From positions 1-30,729 of the forward strand of contig JBPCOJ010000051.1 in NCBI GenBank assembly GCA_051000345.1: 30,729 nucleotides of DNA, given 5' to 3'. The position numbers and the translations under genes are program-made. Shown piece by piece: positions 18,101-25,409 of the stretch. Origin of the DNA: JBHENC01 sp051000345 (lineage in GTDB: Bacteria; Acidobacteriota; Blastocatellia; Pyrinomonadales; Pyrinomonadaceae). The notes beneath the pieces were generated by a model. That model searched no databases, was not told the DNA's origin, and worked only from the letters and a program-made list of their open reading frames with translations. Position 1 is the first letter of the stretch. The number at the start of each line of letters is the position of its first letter.

Positions 18101-18440
18101 TGATTTTGTCGCGGACTTCCTGCGTTGCTACGTCTGGGTCTTTCGAGAGAGCGAAACTAATGGTTATCTGCGAGCGTCCGGTGCTCGAACTCGAACGCAA
18201 TTCGTCGATGCCCGTCACCGTGTTGACAGCGCCTTCGAGTATGTCCGTGACTTCGGTTTCCATTTCCTGCGGCGCAGCGCCCGCGTTGGTTGTCGAGACG
18301 GAAACCGTCGGGATGTCGATTTTCGGAAAGCGGTCAACGCCGAGCGTGAAAAAGGAAAAGCCGCCGACGACAGTCAGCGCGAGAATAATAACCGTCGCAA
18401 AGACGGGTCGCCGCACGCATATTTCGGCAAGTTTTTGCAT
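15147..18440 (-). CDS. RND efflux transporter, HAE1 (hydrophobe/amphiphile) type
   Basis: Inner membrane proton-driven pump of 1097 residues. The N-terminus (ICVRRPVFATVIILALTVVG) is the first helix. The paired acidic residues D400/D401 in GIVIDDAIVVLENIYR of helix 4 are the proton-relay signature. Periplasmic porter loops begin LGVDRFPKIDIPTVSV, and the second half restarts at SMAHRWVIVVISAIVIASIVPLYKL. A charged cytoplasmic insert rich in Glu and Ala (about 495-545) separates the halves and makes it slightly longer than typical. It follows the receiver gene by 32 bp and overlaps the channel gene. Substrates could be lipophilic drugs or metabolites; sequence does not decide. Confidence 0.96.
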   Translation of the reverse strand: MQKLAEICVRRPVFATVIILALTVVGGFSFFTLGVDRFPKIDIPTVSVSTTNAGAAPQEMETEVTDILEGAVNTVTGIDELRSSSSTGRSQITISFALSKDPDVATQEVRDKINTVANRLPATADPPVIQKADPDSSPIILYSMTGPYSVLQLTELADKQIKQRLESANGVGDIFIYGARLRQINVNIDPDRLRAYNISITDVSAALRAQNLELPGGRVNEGSKTITLRTMSRVARVEDFKDIIIATKNNYAIRLGDLGRIEDGGVDPGSISSLNGGAAVTLAIRKQSGANTIDVINAVKQRMAAIIPVLPQNLKFVVIRDQSEFIENSLHAIEEHLIFGGLLASLVVFLFLWNFRSTIIAAIAIPTSIIAAFAFLAAFNYTLNQMTMLALTLMVGIVIDDAIVVLENIYRFVEEKGVPPFQAAIEGTREIGLAVMATTLSLLAVFLPVGFMGGIVGRFMSSFGLTASAAIAVSLLVSFTLTPMLAARWIKVKSDEPLPAGEAAVSASEIEANQDDAPPQKIAEQKAHGHSSKESGWYRPVDRTYKWLLELSMAHRWVIVVISAIVIASIVPLYKLAGINLLPEEDESVYQVTLRAPQGTSLPATQSILDHLARDIREQIPGVEATLAIAGFGGQASPNSGQITVRLKPPQERALSQSEIVQRTRQIGKKYPKELVIGAAATSSISGAIGGGRSSSLAFYITGPDLQKLDNYSQRLIAKIKQDPNIQDADRSLVLGNPETRVTIDRKRAADLGVRAGDVAQALTTLVAGQKVTTYSDGTDQYDVVLRAEDKYRNNLENLNRLTVTSSKGGVVGMEKLVHFEQSTSPSSIDHLNRQRQVTIQASVSQKGSETEALRAIQTAATKLNMEQGYTTGVTGQSKELGRANYYFGLAFLLSFIFMYLVLAAQFESFIHPITILLTLPLSIPFALLSTFIAGQKLNIFSALGILVLFGIVKKNAILQIDHTNTLRAHGLERYDAIIQANRDRLRPILMTTIALVAGMIPLIVGRGAGAATNRSIGVLVVGGQSLCLLLTLLAVPVFYSLFEDMRESRVWSHISRSTSTVKNRARRGFNQGWATITSARSRKSKKDKYADQASGD

Positions 18441-18472
18441 CGCTTTTTATCGTCGGCTCCGACCTTCGTTCG

Positions 18473-18850
18473 CTACTTGTCGAGCAAGGAACCCGCGCGC
18501 TCCAAGACCTTTTGCATTTCTTCTATTGTCCAAGGCTTCGGCACGAAGGAATGAATGATGCCGGTGATTACCTCGCCGAATACTTCTCCGACTGTGACGT
18601 GGCCTGTCAAAAGGATGCGCACGCTTTGCGGGCAGACTTCGGAAGCTTCGCGCAGAAACTCCGTGCCTTCTATTTCAGGCATGTTTTGGTCGCTGATAAT
18701 AATGTCCGTCGTGCATTGTGAAAGCTGCCGCCGCGCTTCGACGAGCGATGTCGTGGTACGGACTTCGTATTGGTCAGCGAACATCGCCCGAAATATTTCC
18801 AAGAGGGTTTCTTCGTCGTCGAAATATAAAATAGATGTCTTCATAAGCAT
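18473..18850 (-). CDS. Stand-alone response regulator receiver
   Basis: A 125-residue receiver with no output domain. D11/D12 (YFDDEE) bind the metal, D54 in IISDQNMPEIEG is the phospho-acceptor, T82 lies in LLTGHVTVG, and K105 is in FVPKPW. This resembles receivers of the RpfG/HD-GYP kind, where LTGHV and KPW patterns occur, but the HD-GYP domain is absent. The first ATG (18850) and a second two codons later are both possible; neither has a clear ribosome site. It sits between the adaptor and pump genes in the same orientation. It could work by protein contact or as a phosphate relay; a link to pump regulation is inferred from position only. Confidence 0.9.
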   Translation of the reverse strand: MLMKTSILYFDDEETLLEIFRAMFADQYEVRTTTSLVEARRQLSQCTTDIIISDQNMPEIEGTEFLREASEVCPQSVRILLTGHVTVGEVFGEVITGIIHSFVPKPWTIEEMQKVLERAGSLLDK

Positions 18851-19018
18851 GAGGGATAACCTGCTAGGGTGAGGGCGAAAATAAACTTCAAAGGCGAACA
18901 GGAATTGTACGCCAGCGATGCTTGTCTGCCTAACACCATAACTCAGCTTATGAATAGCCGGGTGAAATCGAAGGGGATAAACGCCATGCCGCCGTATTGC
19001 GAGAATGCGCCGGTGGCT

Positions 19019-20353
19019 TTATTCGACGCGCACTTTCGCGCCTTCGTAAAGCTGCTCCAAGTTGTTGGTCGCAATCGTTTCATCTGCCTTCACGCCGGTA
19101 ATGATTTGCGTCATGTTGTTTTCGTCTTCGCCCGTTTGCACGACGCGTAGGTGCGCGGCGTTGTCTTGGATAACGAAGACGCGAAACGAATTCGTGTTCG
19201 GATCGGCGAGCACTGCTTCCTTCGGAACGAAGACGCTTTGGCCGCCGCCGGGCTGCGTGATGCGCGCCGTTACGAACATGCCGGAGCGAAGTTGATTATC
19301 GGAATTGTCGATTGCCGCTTCGACTGTGACGGCGCGCGAGGCGGGATCAATCGCAGGATTGATCGCCGTGACGCGCCCGCCGAATTTTCTGTCCGGGTAA
19401 GCATCCACGCTCACGGAAACGCTCATGCCGGGATGCACATGCGGCGCGTCCAATTCCGGGACTTGCAATTGCAGCTTGATCGGATTCGTCAAAAGCACCG
19501 TTGCGATGACGGACGCGGGCGTGACGTATTCGCCGACGGCGACGGGACGATTGCTCACGTAACCGCTGTAAGGCGCATGAACAACGGCGTCTGTGACGGC
19601 CTTTTGCGCGATGGCGATTTGCGCGCGCGCCGCCTCGACACCGGCCTGCGCCGTTTGGATTGCGCTGTTGCTTTGCCGCGTCGTATTAATGGTTGATTCG
19701 AGTTGCTGGCGCGCGGTATTGACGGCGGCGCGCGCCGTTTCCGCCTGCGTGCGGTATTGATCGTAAACGCTGCGCGCCACGTCGCCGGATTCGACGAGTT
19801 CGGCATAGCGGCGTGTATTTGTTTCGGCGAGCCGCAAACTCGCCTGCGCCGATTCGAGCGCGGAAGCAGAGGCGCGCACTTCCGGGACGGCGCTCGCGTC
19901 GAAGCGTTGATTATTGCTTAAACCTAGCCGTGCTTCGGCTTGACGAACGCCCGCCAATGCTTGCTGCACGCCTGCTTGCGCCTGCTGTAAACGAAGCCGC
20001 GCGTCGCGGTCATTGAGGCGCGCGATGACTTCGCCTTGCCGGACAAATGCGCCGACGTTGACGGGCGTCGCTATGACTTGCCCTGAAGCTTGCGGCGCGA
20101 CATCGGATGTTTCGTTGGCGACGAGGCTGCCCGTCGCTTCGATAAAAGCAGGCACGCTGCGCGCGGCAGCCGTCGCCGTCTTGATTGTCACGACGGACGC
20201 TCCGCCGCTTCCGCCCGCATTTGCTTTATCCGTTTTTTCTTTGGCCTGCGAACTCGATGAGGAACGCCCGCAGCCCGCCGACAGCAACGACGCGAGCGCG
20301 CAACAAAGCGCTGCCGCGACACGGATTTTATTAACGCGTAAGAAAGTCTGCAT
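19019..20353 (-). CDS. RND periplasmic adaptor lipoprotein (HlyD/AcrA family)
   Basis: A 444-residue membrane fusion protein. The lipobox LSAGC puts the lipidated Cys at residue 28, so it should be anchored in the inner membrane facing the periplasm. Lipoyl half-motifs (VAPQASGQVIATPVNVGAFVRQGEVIARL and DAVVHAPYSGYVSNRPVAVGEYV) flank a long Ala/Gln/Arg-rich coiled-coil hairpin (about residues 120-240). The beta-barrel (PIKLQLQVPELD) and membrane-proximal segments (VFVPKEAVLADP) follow. It is the first gene of the efflux operon and pairs with the HAE1 pump and TolC-like channel. The ATG at 20353 has no strong ribosome site. Confidence 0.94.
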   Translation of the reverse strand: MQTFLRVNKIRVAAALCCALASLLSAGCGRSSSSSQAKEKTDKANAGGSGGASVVTIKTATAAARSVPAFIEATGSLVANETSDVAPQASGQVIATPVNVGAFVRQGEVIARLNDRDARLRLQQAQAGVQQALAGVRQAEARLGLSNNQRFDASAVPEVRASASALESAQASLRLAETNTRRYAELVESGDVARSVYDQYRTQAETARAAVNTARQQLESTINTTRQSNSAIQTAQAGVEAARAQIAIAQKAVTDAVVHAPYSGYVSNRPVAVGEYVTPASVIATVLLTNPIKLQLQVPELDAPHVHPGMSVSVSVDAYPDRKFGGRVTAINPAIDPASRAVTVEAAIDNSDNQLRSGMFVTARITQPGGGQSVFVPKEAVLADPNTNSFRVFVIQDNAAHLRVVQTGEDENNMTQIITGVKADETIATNNLEQLYEGAKVRVE

Positions 20354-20363
20354 ACTTTAGTGC

Positions 20364-20381
20364 AACGGTCTGCGCACCGTT
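20364..20381. promoter_or_regulatory. Dyad symmetry just upstream of the efflux operon
   Basis: AACGGT and ACCGTT form a perfect 6-bp inverted repeat with a 6-base spacer, centred about 20 bp before the adaptor ATG. On the minus strand a TATAAA lies at its edge. The arrangement fits an operator overlapping the promoter or leader, but a chance dyad cannot be excluded and no regulator is identified. Confidence 0.35.
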
Positions 20382-20531
20382 TATAAGAGCTTCGTTAAAT
20401 TAATCAGTAATCCGGCTCTGATGACTATGTTCTGTTGACATAAGTTGCCACTAGGCTTTAGCTAATGGCAATTGGAGATTCACCAATCGTCAAATAGAAC
20501 CTTCACCCGCCAGCTACAAAACCATCGAGGC

Positions 20532-20783
20532 TTATGACGGCGGTGTTTGGCTTAGTTGGTCGCGCGCGCCCGATTCGCCCGATAGCCTTGCGCAGTTGGC
20601 GCAGCAATAAAACGAGCCGATTTTCTCGATGCCGTGACCGATGATTTTGCAGCCGCAATGATCGCAAACGGGCGCGAGTTTATGAATCGCGCACTCGAAA
20701 CAATCGAAGACGTGTCGGTTGCCCGCCGTCACTACTTCAAACGCCAGATAATAATCGTTGCCGCATACTTCACACTGCGCCAT
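20532..20783 (-). CDS. Small Cys-rich putative zinc-binding protein
   Basis: An 83-residue cytosolic protein with ten Cys: C4 and C7 (CEVC), C28 and C31 (CFEC), C40, C43 and C45 (CDHCGC), and C60, C61 and C64 (CCANC). His residues H24, H34, H42 and H50 are also well placed for metal. The layout matches a widespread family sometimes labelled metallothionein-like (MAQCEVCGNDY start, CGCKIIGHG core). The ATG at 20783 begins this motif with AGAGGAG nine bases before it; an in-frame extension to 20849 has no ribosome site. Probably binds zinc structurally; no partner is evident. It lies between the efflux operon and a divergent exported protein. Confidence 0.8.
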   Translation of the reverse strand: MAQCEVCGNDYYLAFEVVTAGNRHVFDCFECAIHKLAPVCDHCGCKIIGHGIEKIGSFYCCANCARLSGESGARDQLSQTPPS

Positions 20784-21065
20784 TCCGGTTTGCTCCTCTT
20801 TTGCACTTGAAAAATTGTGTTGCCTGAATTTGTCAAAGCAATTGTTCACTAAAACAAGCGGCGCGTAAAGAGACGAAGCCTGCCAAGAAAATCAATGTTA
20901 AAGATACAGACGCAAACTTTGCCCGCGTAGTCGCCTTAACTTTTGCGCCGCGCAACGAACGTAATCATTGACACGGCGCAATGAACGAATCCAAACTGCG
21001 TGTGGCGGCTCGATCGGTGCGCCGCCTCACGAGTTACAATCTGCCTCTCGATTGGAGTTCGCCAG

Positions 21066-22946
21066 ATGACTTTGAAACAAAAAATCCGTTGCTACATGCT
21101 TTTGCTTTTAATCTGTTCTGCTGCGGCGTTTGTTGCCAGTGCGCAAACACCAGCGACAGCGACGGACGCGACAACGACCACCACCACCACAGGCCAGCCG
21201 CAGAAAACGAGCGAGCAGCAGGCGCTTGAGAGAAAGGCGCTCGCGTTGCTTGATGAACTCGCGGGCGGCGCGGATACTTTACGGCTGCCGGAAAACCGCG
21301 CGTTGGTGCGCGCCAGCATCGCCGATATTCTCTGGACGCACGACGAAAAACGCGCCCGCGCACTTTTCAAAGACGCGATATTCGGCATCTCTGAAACGAC
21401 GCCCGCCGCCGCAGACGATGCGGACGAATCTTTTGAGATGGGCTTCGGCATGATGGCAAAGCAAATGAAGATGCAGTTGCGCAGCGAAGTCTTACAGATG
21501 ATCGCGTCGCACGACGCGCGGCTCGCTCTCGAATACTTGCGCGCGACGCGCCCGCCCGCTTCATCTGCGGCAACGCTCGCCAGCAAGCGCTACGGTTTGC
21601 CGGACACCGAATCGCAAACCGAATTATCGCTTGCCGAGCAAATGGCGACGAGCGAGCCGAAGCAGGCGCTGGAAGTCGCGGAAGAAAGCCTCTCTCGCGG
21701 TATTTCGCCGCAACTGCCCGACATCGTTTTGAAGCTGGAGAAAAAAGACCACGAAGCGGCAGCTAAGCTCGCCACAGACATCGTTAAAAAACTGCGCACG
21801 GAAAATCTCACGTCGGATAATGAATCGGCGGTCGTTGCAGTCGGCCTGCTGCAAATGAAAAACGGTAGCGGCAAAGACGCCGCGCCGATTTTGAACAAAC
21901 AGGCTATGCAGGATTTAGCAAACATGCTCGCCACTGCTGCCTTGAGCTTGCCGTCCGGTAAATCTTATTACCTGAATCAATTCGAGTCTGCGCTGCCGGA
22001 CATCGAAAAGTACGCGCCCGCCCGCGCCGCCGAAGTCCGCCGCAAAATCGCCGCCTTCAAAAAAAGAAACGAAGCAGCGGCAGCGACGGCGGACTATGAT
22101 GGCGACAGCGGCGGTGATGATATGGGTATACAAGCCGATTATCAGAAGGCGCTCGAAAAGGGAACTGCCGATGACATTATTGCGCTATCAGCGAAAGCCT
22201 CGCCGGAGATGCGCAATATGATGATTCAACAGGCCGCTTCTAAAACTTTAACGGAAGGCAACGCAGACCGCGCGCGCTCGATCATCAACGAGAAAATTAC
22301 TGATCCAGCCGAACGCAAACAAATGCTCGCGGAGCTTGATCGGCAGGCTCTCGCAAGCGCCGTCGAAAAAGGCAAAATCGAAGATGCGAGACAATCTCTG
22401 ACGCGCGTTCGCTCAAACGATGCGCGAGCGGCGGCGCTTGCCGCGCTCGCCATCAACGCGAAGGAAAAGGGACAGCAGAAACTCGCGCAGCAACTGTTGG
22501 ACGAATCGCGCGGCGCGATTAACCCGCGCCCGCGAAATCTTGCGCAACTCGCCGCGCAGTTTCAAGTTGCGCTTGCCGCCGCGCTCGTCGATCCGGCGCA
22601 TAGCTTTGTCGTTGTCGAGCCGATGGTCGATCAACTCAACGAACTCGTGAACGCGGCGACGGTGCTCGGCGGCTTCATCGCGCCGGAGTTTATACGCGAT
22701 GATGAAGCGATGATGAGCTTTGCATCCAAACCGATTGCGTTGCTTTCCGCGCAGTACAACAAAGAATTATCCGCGCTCCTCAGCACGGATTTCGAGCGCA
22801 CGAAAGCCGTCGCAGACCGCTTTCAACGCAACGAGCTGCGCATTCTCGCCCGCCTGCTAATCGCACGTAATGTGCTCGCGCCGCCTGCCGCTACGGAAGA
22901 AGATAAAACCACCGCAACGGACACGCACATTGTCGTCGGCCCTTAA
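21066..22946 (+). CDS. Exported helical protein of unknown function
   Basis: A 626-residue protein I do not assign to a named family. It has a signal peptide (about 1-26, VASA before Q27), a Thr-rich stretch (about 28-45), then almost entirely alpha-helical sequence rich in Ala, Leu, Glu and Lys. Patterns such as LALEYLRATRP, ALEVAEESLSRGI, RARSIINEKITDPAERKQML and IEDARQSLTRVRSNDARAAALAALA recur and resemble irregular TPR or alpha-solenoid repeats. A Gly/Asp-rich break (DYDGDSGGDDMG) lies near residue 345. Start chosen at 21066 because it begins the signal peptide with GGAG eight bases upstream. It is probably a periplasmic scaffold. Transcribed alone and convergent with the HAD gene. Confidence 0.8.
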   Translation: MTLKQKIRCYMLLLLICSAAAFVASAQTPATATDATTTTTTTGQPQKTSEQQALERKALALLDELAGGADTLRLPENRALVRASIADILWTHDEKRARALFKDAIFGISETTPAAADDADESFEMGFGMMAKQMKMQLRSEVLQMIASHDARLALEYLRATRPPASSAATLASKRYGLPDTESQTELSLAEQMATSEPKQALEVAEESLSRGISPQLPDIVLKLEKKDHEAAAKLATDIVKKLRTENLTSDNESAVVAVGLLQMKNGSGKDAAPILNKQAMQDLANMLATAALSLPSGKSYYLNQFESALPDIEKYAPARAAEVRRKIAAFKKRNEAAAATADYDGDSGGDDMGIQADYQKALEKGTADDIIALSAKASPEMRNMMIQQAASKTLTEGNADRARSIINEKITDPAERKQMLAELDRQALASAVEKGKIEDARQSLTRVRSNDARAAALAALAINAKEKGQQKLAQQLLDESRGAINPRPRNLAQLAAQFQVALAAALVDPAHSFVVVEPMVDQLNELVNAATVLGGFIAPEFIRDDEAMMSFASKPIALLSAQYNKELSALLSTDFERTKAVADRFQRNELRILARLLIARNVLAPPAATEEDKTTATDTHIVVGP

Positions 22947-23029
22947 AAATGTGCGGGAAGTATAAGCGAAGTGTCGCGCTCGATTTCGTTGCTTTGCAAA
23001 TGAAACGCGAATCGAGTCGGCTGCTCGGT

Positions 23030-23728
23030 TTACGAACCCACAAGTTCTTGAAGTGTCTTGATGCGCAAGCCATCGGCTTCAGTTTGCAGATCGAACGGAT
23101 CGTAAAGAACAGCGCGGAGTCCTGCCGCGCGCGCGCCTAAGAAGTCCTGCGTATAAGAATCGCCGACGTAGACGGCTTGCTGCGGCTCAATGTTTAATTG
23201 ACGGACTGTGTCGAGAAAAATGCGTGCGTCCGGTTTGGCATATTCGACAAGGTGCGAATCAATGCATAAATCAAAGAAATGAAAAATGTCGAGCGCACGC
23301 AAAAGCTCTGCGACGCGCCCGTCTTCGGAATTTGAAATAACACCGAGCCGCAATCCGCGCCGCTTCATTTTTTCGAGAACGGGCACCGCCTCTTCGTTAA
23401 TCGTCGCCCACAAATGGCGTTCGCGGTGAAGTTCATCGAGCGCATCGGAAAGCCGCGCGAGTTGCGTTTCGTTTAGTCCTTGCTCAACATAAACGCGTCG
23501 AAAGTGCCAGTTGGCGGCAATGCCTTTCTGCGCGAGCGTGCGCAGGAAACCAGCGTCCGCATCGGCCTCACGCAAAACCTTGCAGATGCTGCGCTGCAAG
23601 CTCGTTTCATCCGGGCAGAGCGCAAAATGCTTTTCCGTCTGCGCTGTGATTCGCTGCCAATCAGGACGTGTCAGAGTATTGCCCACATCGAAAATCACGG
23701 CGCGGATGTTCTTCAACAATTTGCTCAT
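23030..23728 (-). CDS. HAD-superfamily hydrolase
   Basis: A 232-residue haloacid dehalogenase-like protein. Motif I is FDVGNTL, with nucleophile D14 but Gly at the second acidic position; motif II is VISNSE; motif III Lys is in YAKPDARIF; motif IV is YVGDSYTQDFLGA. The helical cap is between residues about 20 and 110 (C1 type). Absence of the second motif-I Asp is seen in many family members but makes a standard phosphatase call less certain. The ATG at 23728 has GGAGGG directly touching it, which is too close; a TTG at residues 4-5 or the upstream TTG at 23743 are alternatives. A terminator-like hairpin lies just upstream. Confidence 0.88.
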   Translation of the reverse strand: MSKLLKNIRAVIFDVGNTLTRPDWQRITAQTEKHFALCPDETSLQRSICKVLREADADAGFLRTLAQKGIAANWHFRRVYVEQGLNETQLARLSDALDELHRERHLWATINEEAVPVLEKMKRRGLRLGVISNSEDGRVAELLRALDIFHFFDLCIDSHLVEYAKPDARIFLDTVRQLNIEPQQAVYVGDSYTQDFLGARAAGLRAVLYDPFDLQTEADGLRIKTLQELVGS

Positions 23729-23741
23729 CCCTCCAGAATAC

Positions 23742-23782
23742 AAAAAAAGGGAGGCGCTGAACTTGCTCCTGTTCAGCGCCTC
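23742..23782 (-). terminator. Intrinsic terminator on the minus strand, 5' of the HAD gene
   Basis: A perfect 12-bp inverted repeat (GAGGCGCTGAAC at 23751-23762 and GTTCAGCGCCTC at 23771-23782) encloses an 8-base loop. Read on the minus strand it is followed after CC by seven T residues (23748-23742). It ends only 13 bases before the HAD ATG. The plus-strand side has no T-tract, so it acts leftward. Confidence 0.85.
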
Positions 23783-23957
23783 TATTGTTGCTCACCAACT
23801 CACTTCACGAAAGGAATGTTGCCTGCCTTGTAGAAGCATAATAGCCAGTCTTGCGCGGCCAGCGGTTGCAGTTTTATTGCAACAATCTTATGACATCGTT
23901 GCATAAGTTTCCAACATTAGCGCTTCGGAAATCGCTCTGTTTATCCGCGCGTATTAT

Positions 23958-23980
23958 TCTAGGCTCTAGAGTAGCAAAGC
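23958..23980 (+). repeat. Left terminal inverted repeat of the IS
   Basis: Begins TCTAGGCTCTAG and ends GCAAAGC. All 23 bases are complementary to the right end at 24693-24715; the match stops on both sides. Confidence 0.92.
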
Positions 23981-24008
23981 ACATGAATGAAAGTGCTAAG
24001 CTACTGAA

Positions 24009-24688
24009 ATGGAACAACTAAACCGTTATTATCGGTGTTCCAAAATTAGTGAACGTAAATTCGCCAAGTCGTGCGCTGTTTCGCCCTTGATCTGACGGCT
24101 AGTACGACAACGGAATTTACCGGCCTGACACGCAAGAGCGTGACCGTAATCTTTCTCAAAACCAGAGAGCGCATCAGCGAAGAGTGCGAGCGTGCATCAC
24201 CCTTCTCAGCGTGCGAAGTCGAAGTTGATGAATCTTACTTCGGCGCTCGACGAGTGCGCGGCAAGCGCGGTCGCGGAGCTTCGGGCAAGACCATTGTCTT
24301 CGGCATCTTCAAAAGAAACGGCTGCGTCTACACGGAGATCGTGCCGGACGGCAAAAAGCGTACTCTGCAAGCCATTATGCGCGGTCGCATCGCCCTTGAC
24401 GCTGTCATCAACAGCGACGGTTGGCGCGGCTATGACGGGCTGGTTGATGTCGGCTGCTCGAAGCACTTCAGAGTTAATCACGGACAAAGCGAGTTCGTGC
24501 GCGGCACACATCATGTCAATGGCATTGAGAGCTTCTGGAGCTTCGCCAAGCGGCGTCTCCAGAAGTTCAACGGCATCGCGGCAACCACCTTCAACTTGCA
24601 CTTGAAAGAGTGCGAGTATAGGTTCAATCACAGGCATAAAAACCTGTACTGTGAGCTACTCAAGTTACTTGAAAAGAACTCGCTCTAG
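24009..24688 (+). pseudogene. IS1595-family transposase with a one-base frameshift
   Basis: Reading from the ATG at 24009 gives MEQLNRYYRCSKISERKF and then runs into a stop within 11 codons. From about 24062 a different frame (open from 24071) gives RCFALDLTASTTTEFTGL, the expected family continuation, on to KLLEKNSL. Restoring one C in the AAATTC-GCC stretch would give KFRQVVRCFALDL, a smooth 226-residue protein, so I read this as a single-base deletion. The catalytic part is otherwise intact: VEVDESYFG, VINSDGWRGY, and GIESFWSFAKRRL with Asn/Glu (the third acidic position). A programmed frameshift is possible, but no slippery sequence is apparent. Confidence 0.85.
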
Positions 24689-24692
24689 ACCA

Positions 24693-24715
24693 GCTTTGCT
24701 ACTCTAGAGCCTAGA
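24693..24715 (-). repeat. Right terminal inverted repeat of the IS
   Basis: Begins GCTTTGCTACTC and ends AGCCTAGA on the plus strand, a perfect 23-base complement of the left end. Confidence 0.92.
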
Positions 24716-24745
24716 CATCTATCGCATGTTTAAGCACGGTGTTTT

Positions 24746-24804
24746 ATATAACTACGCGATAGAGAGTGTAATGCAACCCCTGAAACGAACGTAATCAGTT
24801 AAGC
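24746..24804 (-). other. Degenerate attC-like site after the last cassette gene
   Basis: Minus strand: R'' box GCTTAAC (24804-24798, exact match to RYYYAAC), imperfect inner arms ATTACG and CGTAGT, and a poor R' box GTTATAT (24752-24746). It is where an attC is expected, but the match is weak. Confidence 0.35.
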
Positions 24805-24834
24805 ACTGTGGTGGAGGCGTCTACCTTCTCTAGC

Positions 24835-25290
24835 CTACCTCAGTTCCTTTCGGAAGAAGGCACTCACTTTTTTAGCGAAGGATAAGCGAAGTATCATTGT
24901 AAGAAAGAAAACGTGCAGGAGTACCTGAAAGATAATTGCGCCACCTAACTCCGCAGAATTTAGGTGTTCGTAATATCCGTACCGACCTAATGGGCCGAGC
25001 AACTCCTTTAAGATAACTAAGCTCCATGCGATTACTACCAACAATAAACTAAGCCACTTGCCATACACTTTTCTTTTTACCAACCCGTAGAAGGCAATCA
25101 GAACCAGAAGCGCCATGCCGGGAGTAATTAAATAACTAATAACAATGTGGCTTATAGAAAATTCTTCTCCGGGATTAATTAGTAAGCTCAATAGGCTACT
25201 CAGAAAGTGTAAAAGGAATATCAAAGCGAGAAGGATAAGGAATATCTGTGTGAGCCACACAGTTGGCGGACGTTTGATTCTGGTATTCAT
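24835..25290 (-). CDS. Cassette-borne four-helix membrane protein
   Basis: A 151-residue hydrophobic protein with about four transmembrane helices: TVWLTQIFLILLALIFLLHFL, a segment with ISYLITPGMALLVLIAFYGLV, WLSLLLVVIAWSLVIL, and GAIIFQVLLHVFFLTMIL. The C-terminus is basic (FRKELR). The ATG at 25290 starts a typical MNTRIKRPP cytoplasmic end; a 26-residue upstream extension is encoded by the attC site itself and is rejected. No ribosome site is clear. I do not recognise the family. It is the promoter-distal cassette of the array and lies next to the IS element. Confidence 0.72.
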   Translation of the reverse strand: MNTRIKRPPTVWLTQIFLILLALIFLLHFLSSLLSLLINPGEEFSISHIVISYLITPGMALLVLIAFYGLVKRKVYGKWLSLLLVVIAWSLVILKELLGPLGRYGYYEHLNSAELGGAIIFQVLLHVFFLTMILRLSFAKKVSAFFRKELR

Positions 25291-25314
25291 ATAAAAGTTT
25301 CGATATACGAAGCA

Positions 25315-25398
25315 GCCCGGCGCTCGAACCGATGAGCCATCAACATGAAGTTGGAGAGGCAGACTCACAATGAGTCTCCCTTATACGAGTTGTTAGAC
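25315..25398 (-). other. attC recombination site
   Basis: Minus strand: R'' GTCTAAC (25398-25392), inner CTCG/CGAG arms, and R' GCCGGGC (25321-25315, GTTRRRY with two changes). Central hairpin AGACTCA-TTG-TGAGTCT. It aligns along its whole 84-base length with the site at 26827-26908 and lies 11 bp after a gene stop. Confidence 0.75.
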
Positions 25399-25409
25399 AG
25401 CGAATCAAG

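Larger units (their letters stand above)
23958..24715 (+). mobile_element. IS1595-family (ISXO2-like) insertion sequence
   Basis: A 758-bp element bounded by perfect 23-bp inverted repeats and holding one transposase reading frame with an ISXO2-like DDE domain. No direct repeat of 8 bp (the usual target duplication of the family) is visible in any register at the two ends, so the ends may have been rearranged or decayed after insertion. Because the transposase is frameshifted, this copy is probably immobile by itself. Confidence 0.85.

Noticed and set aside
23868..23890. TTGCA/TGCAA dyad in the gap before the IS
   Set aside because: Short arms in an AT-rich gap, no gene nearby that it would control; chance is likely.
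23950..24723. Target-site duplication around the IS1595-like element
   Set aside because: All plausible registers of the outer ends were compared (for example TTATTCTA with TAGACATC); none matches.
20954..24797. 14-base match AACGAACGTAATCA at 20954-20967 and 24784-24797
   Set aside because: In 30 kb a few such matches are expected by chance, and the flanks do not align. One copy lies in the degenerate attC-like site, the other in an ordinary intergenic region.
25291..25368. 26-residue N-terminal extension of the cassette membrane protein
   Set aside because: This stretch is the attC site read in frame; it precedes a normal MNTRIKRPP start.
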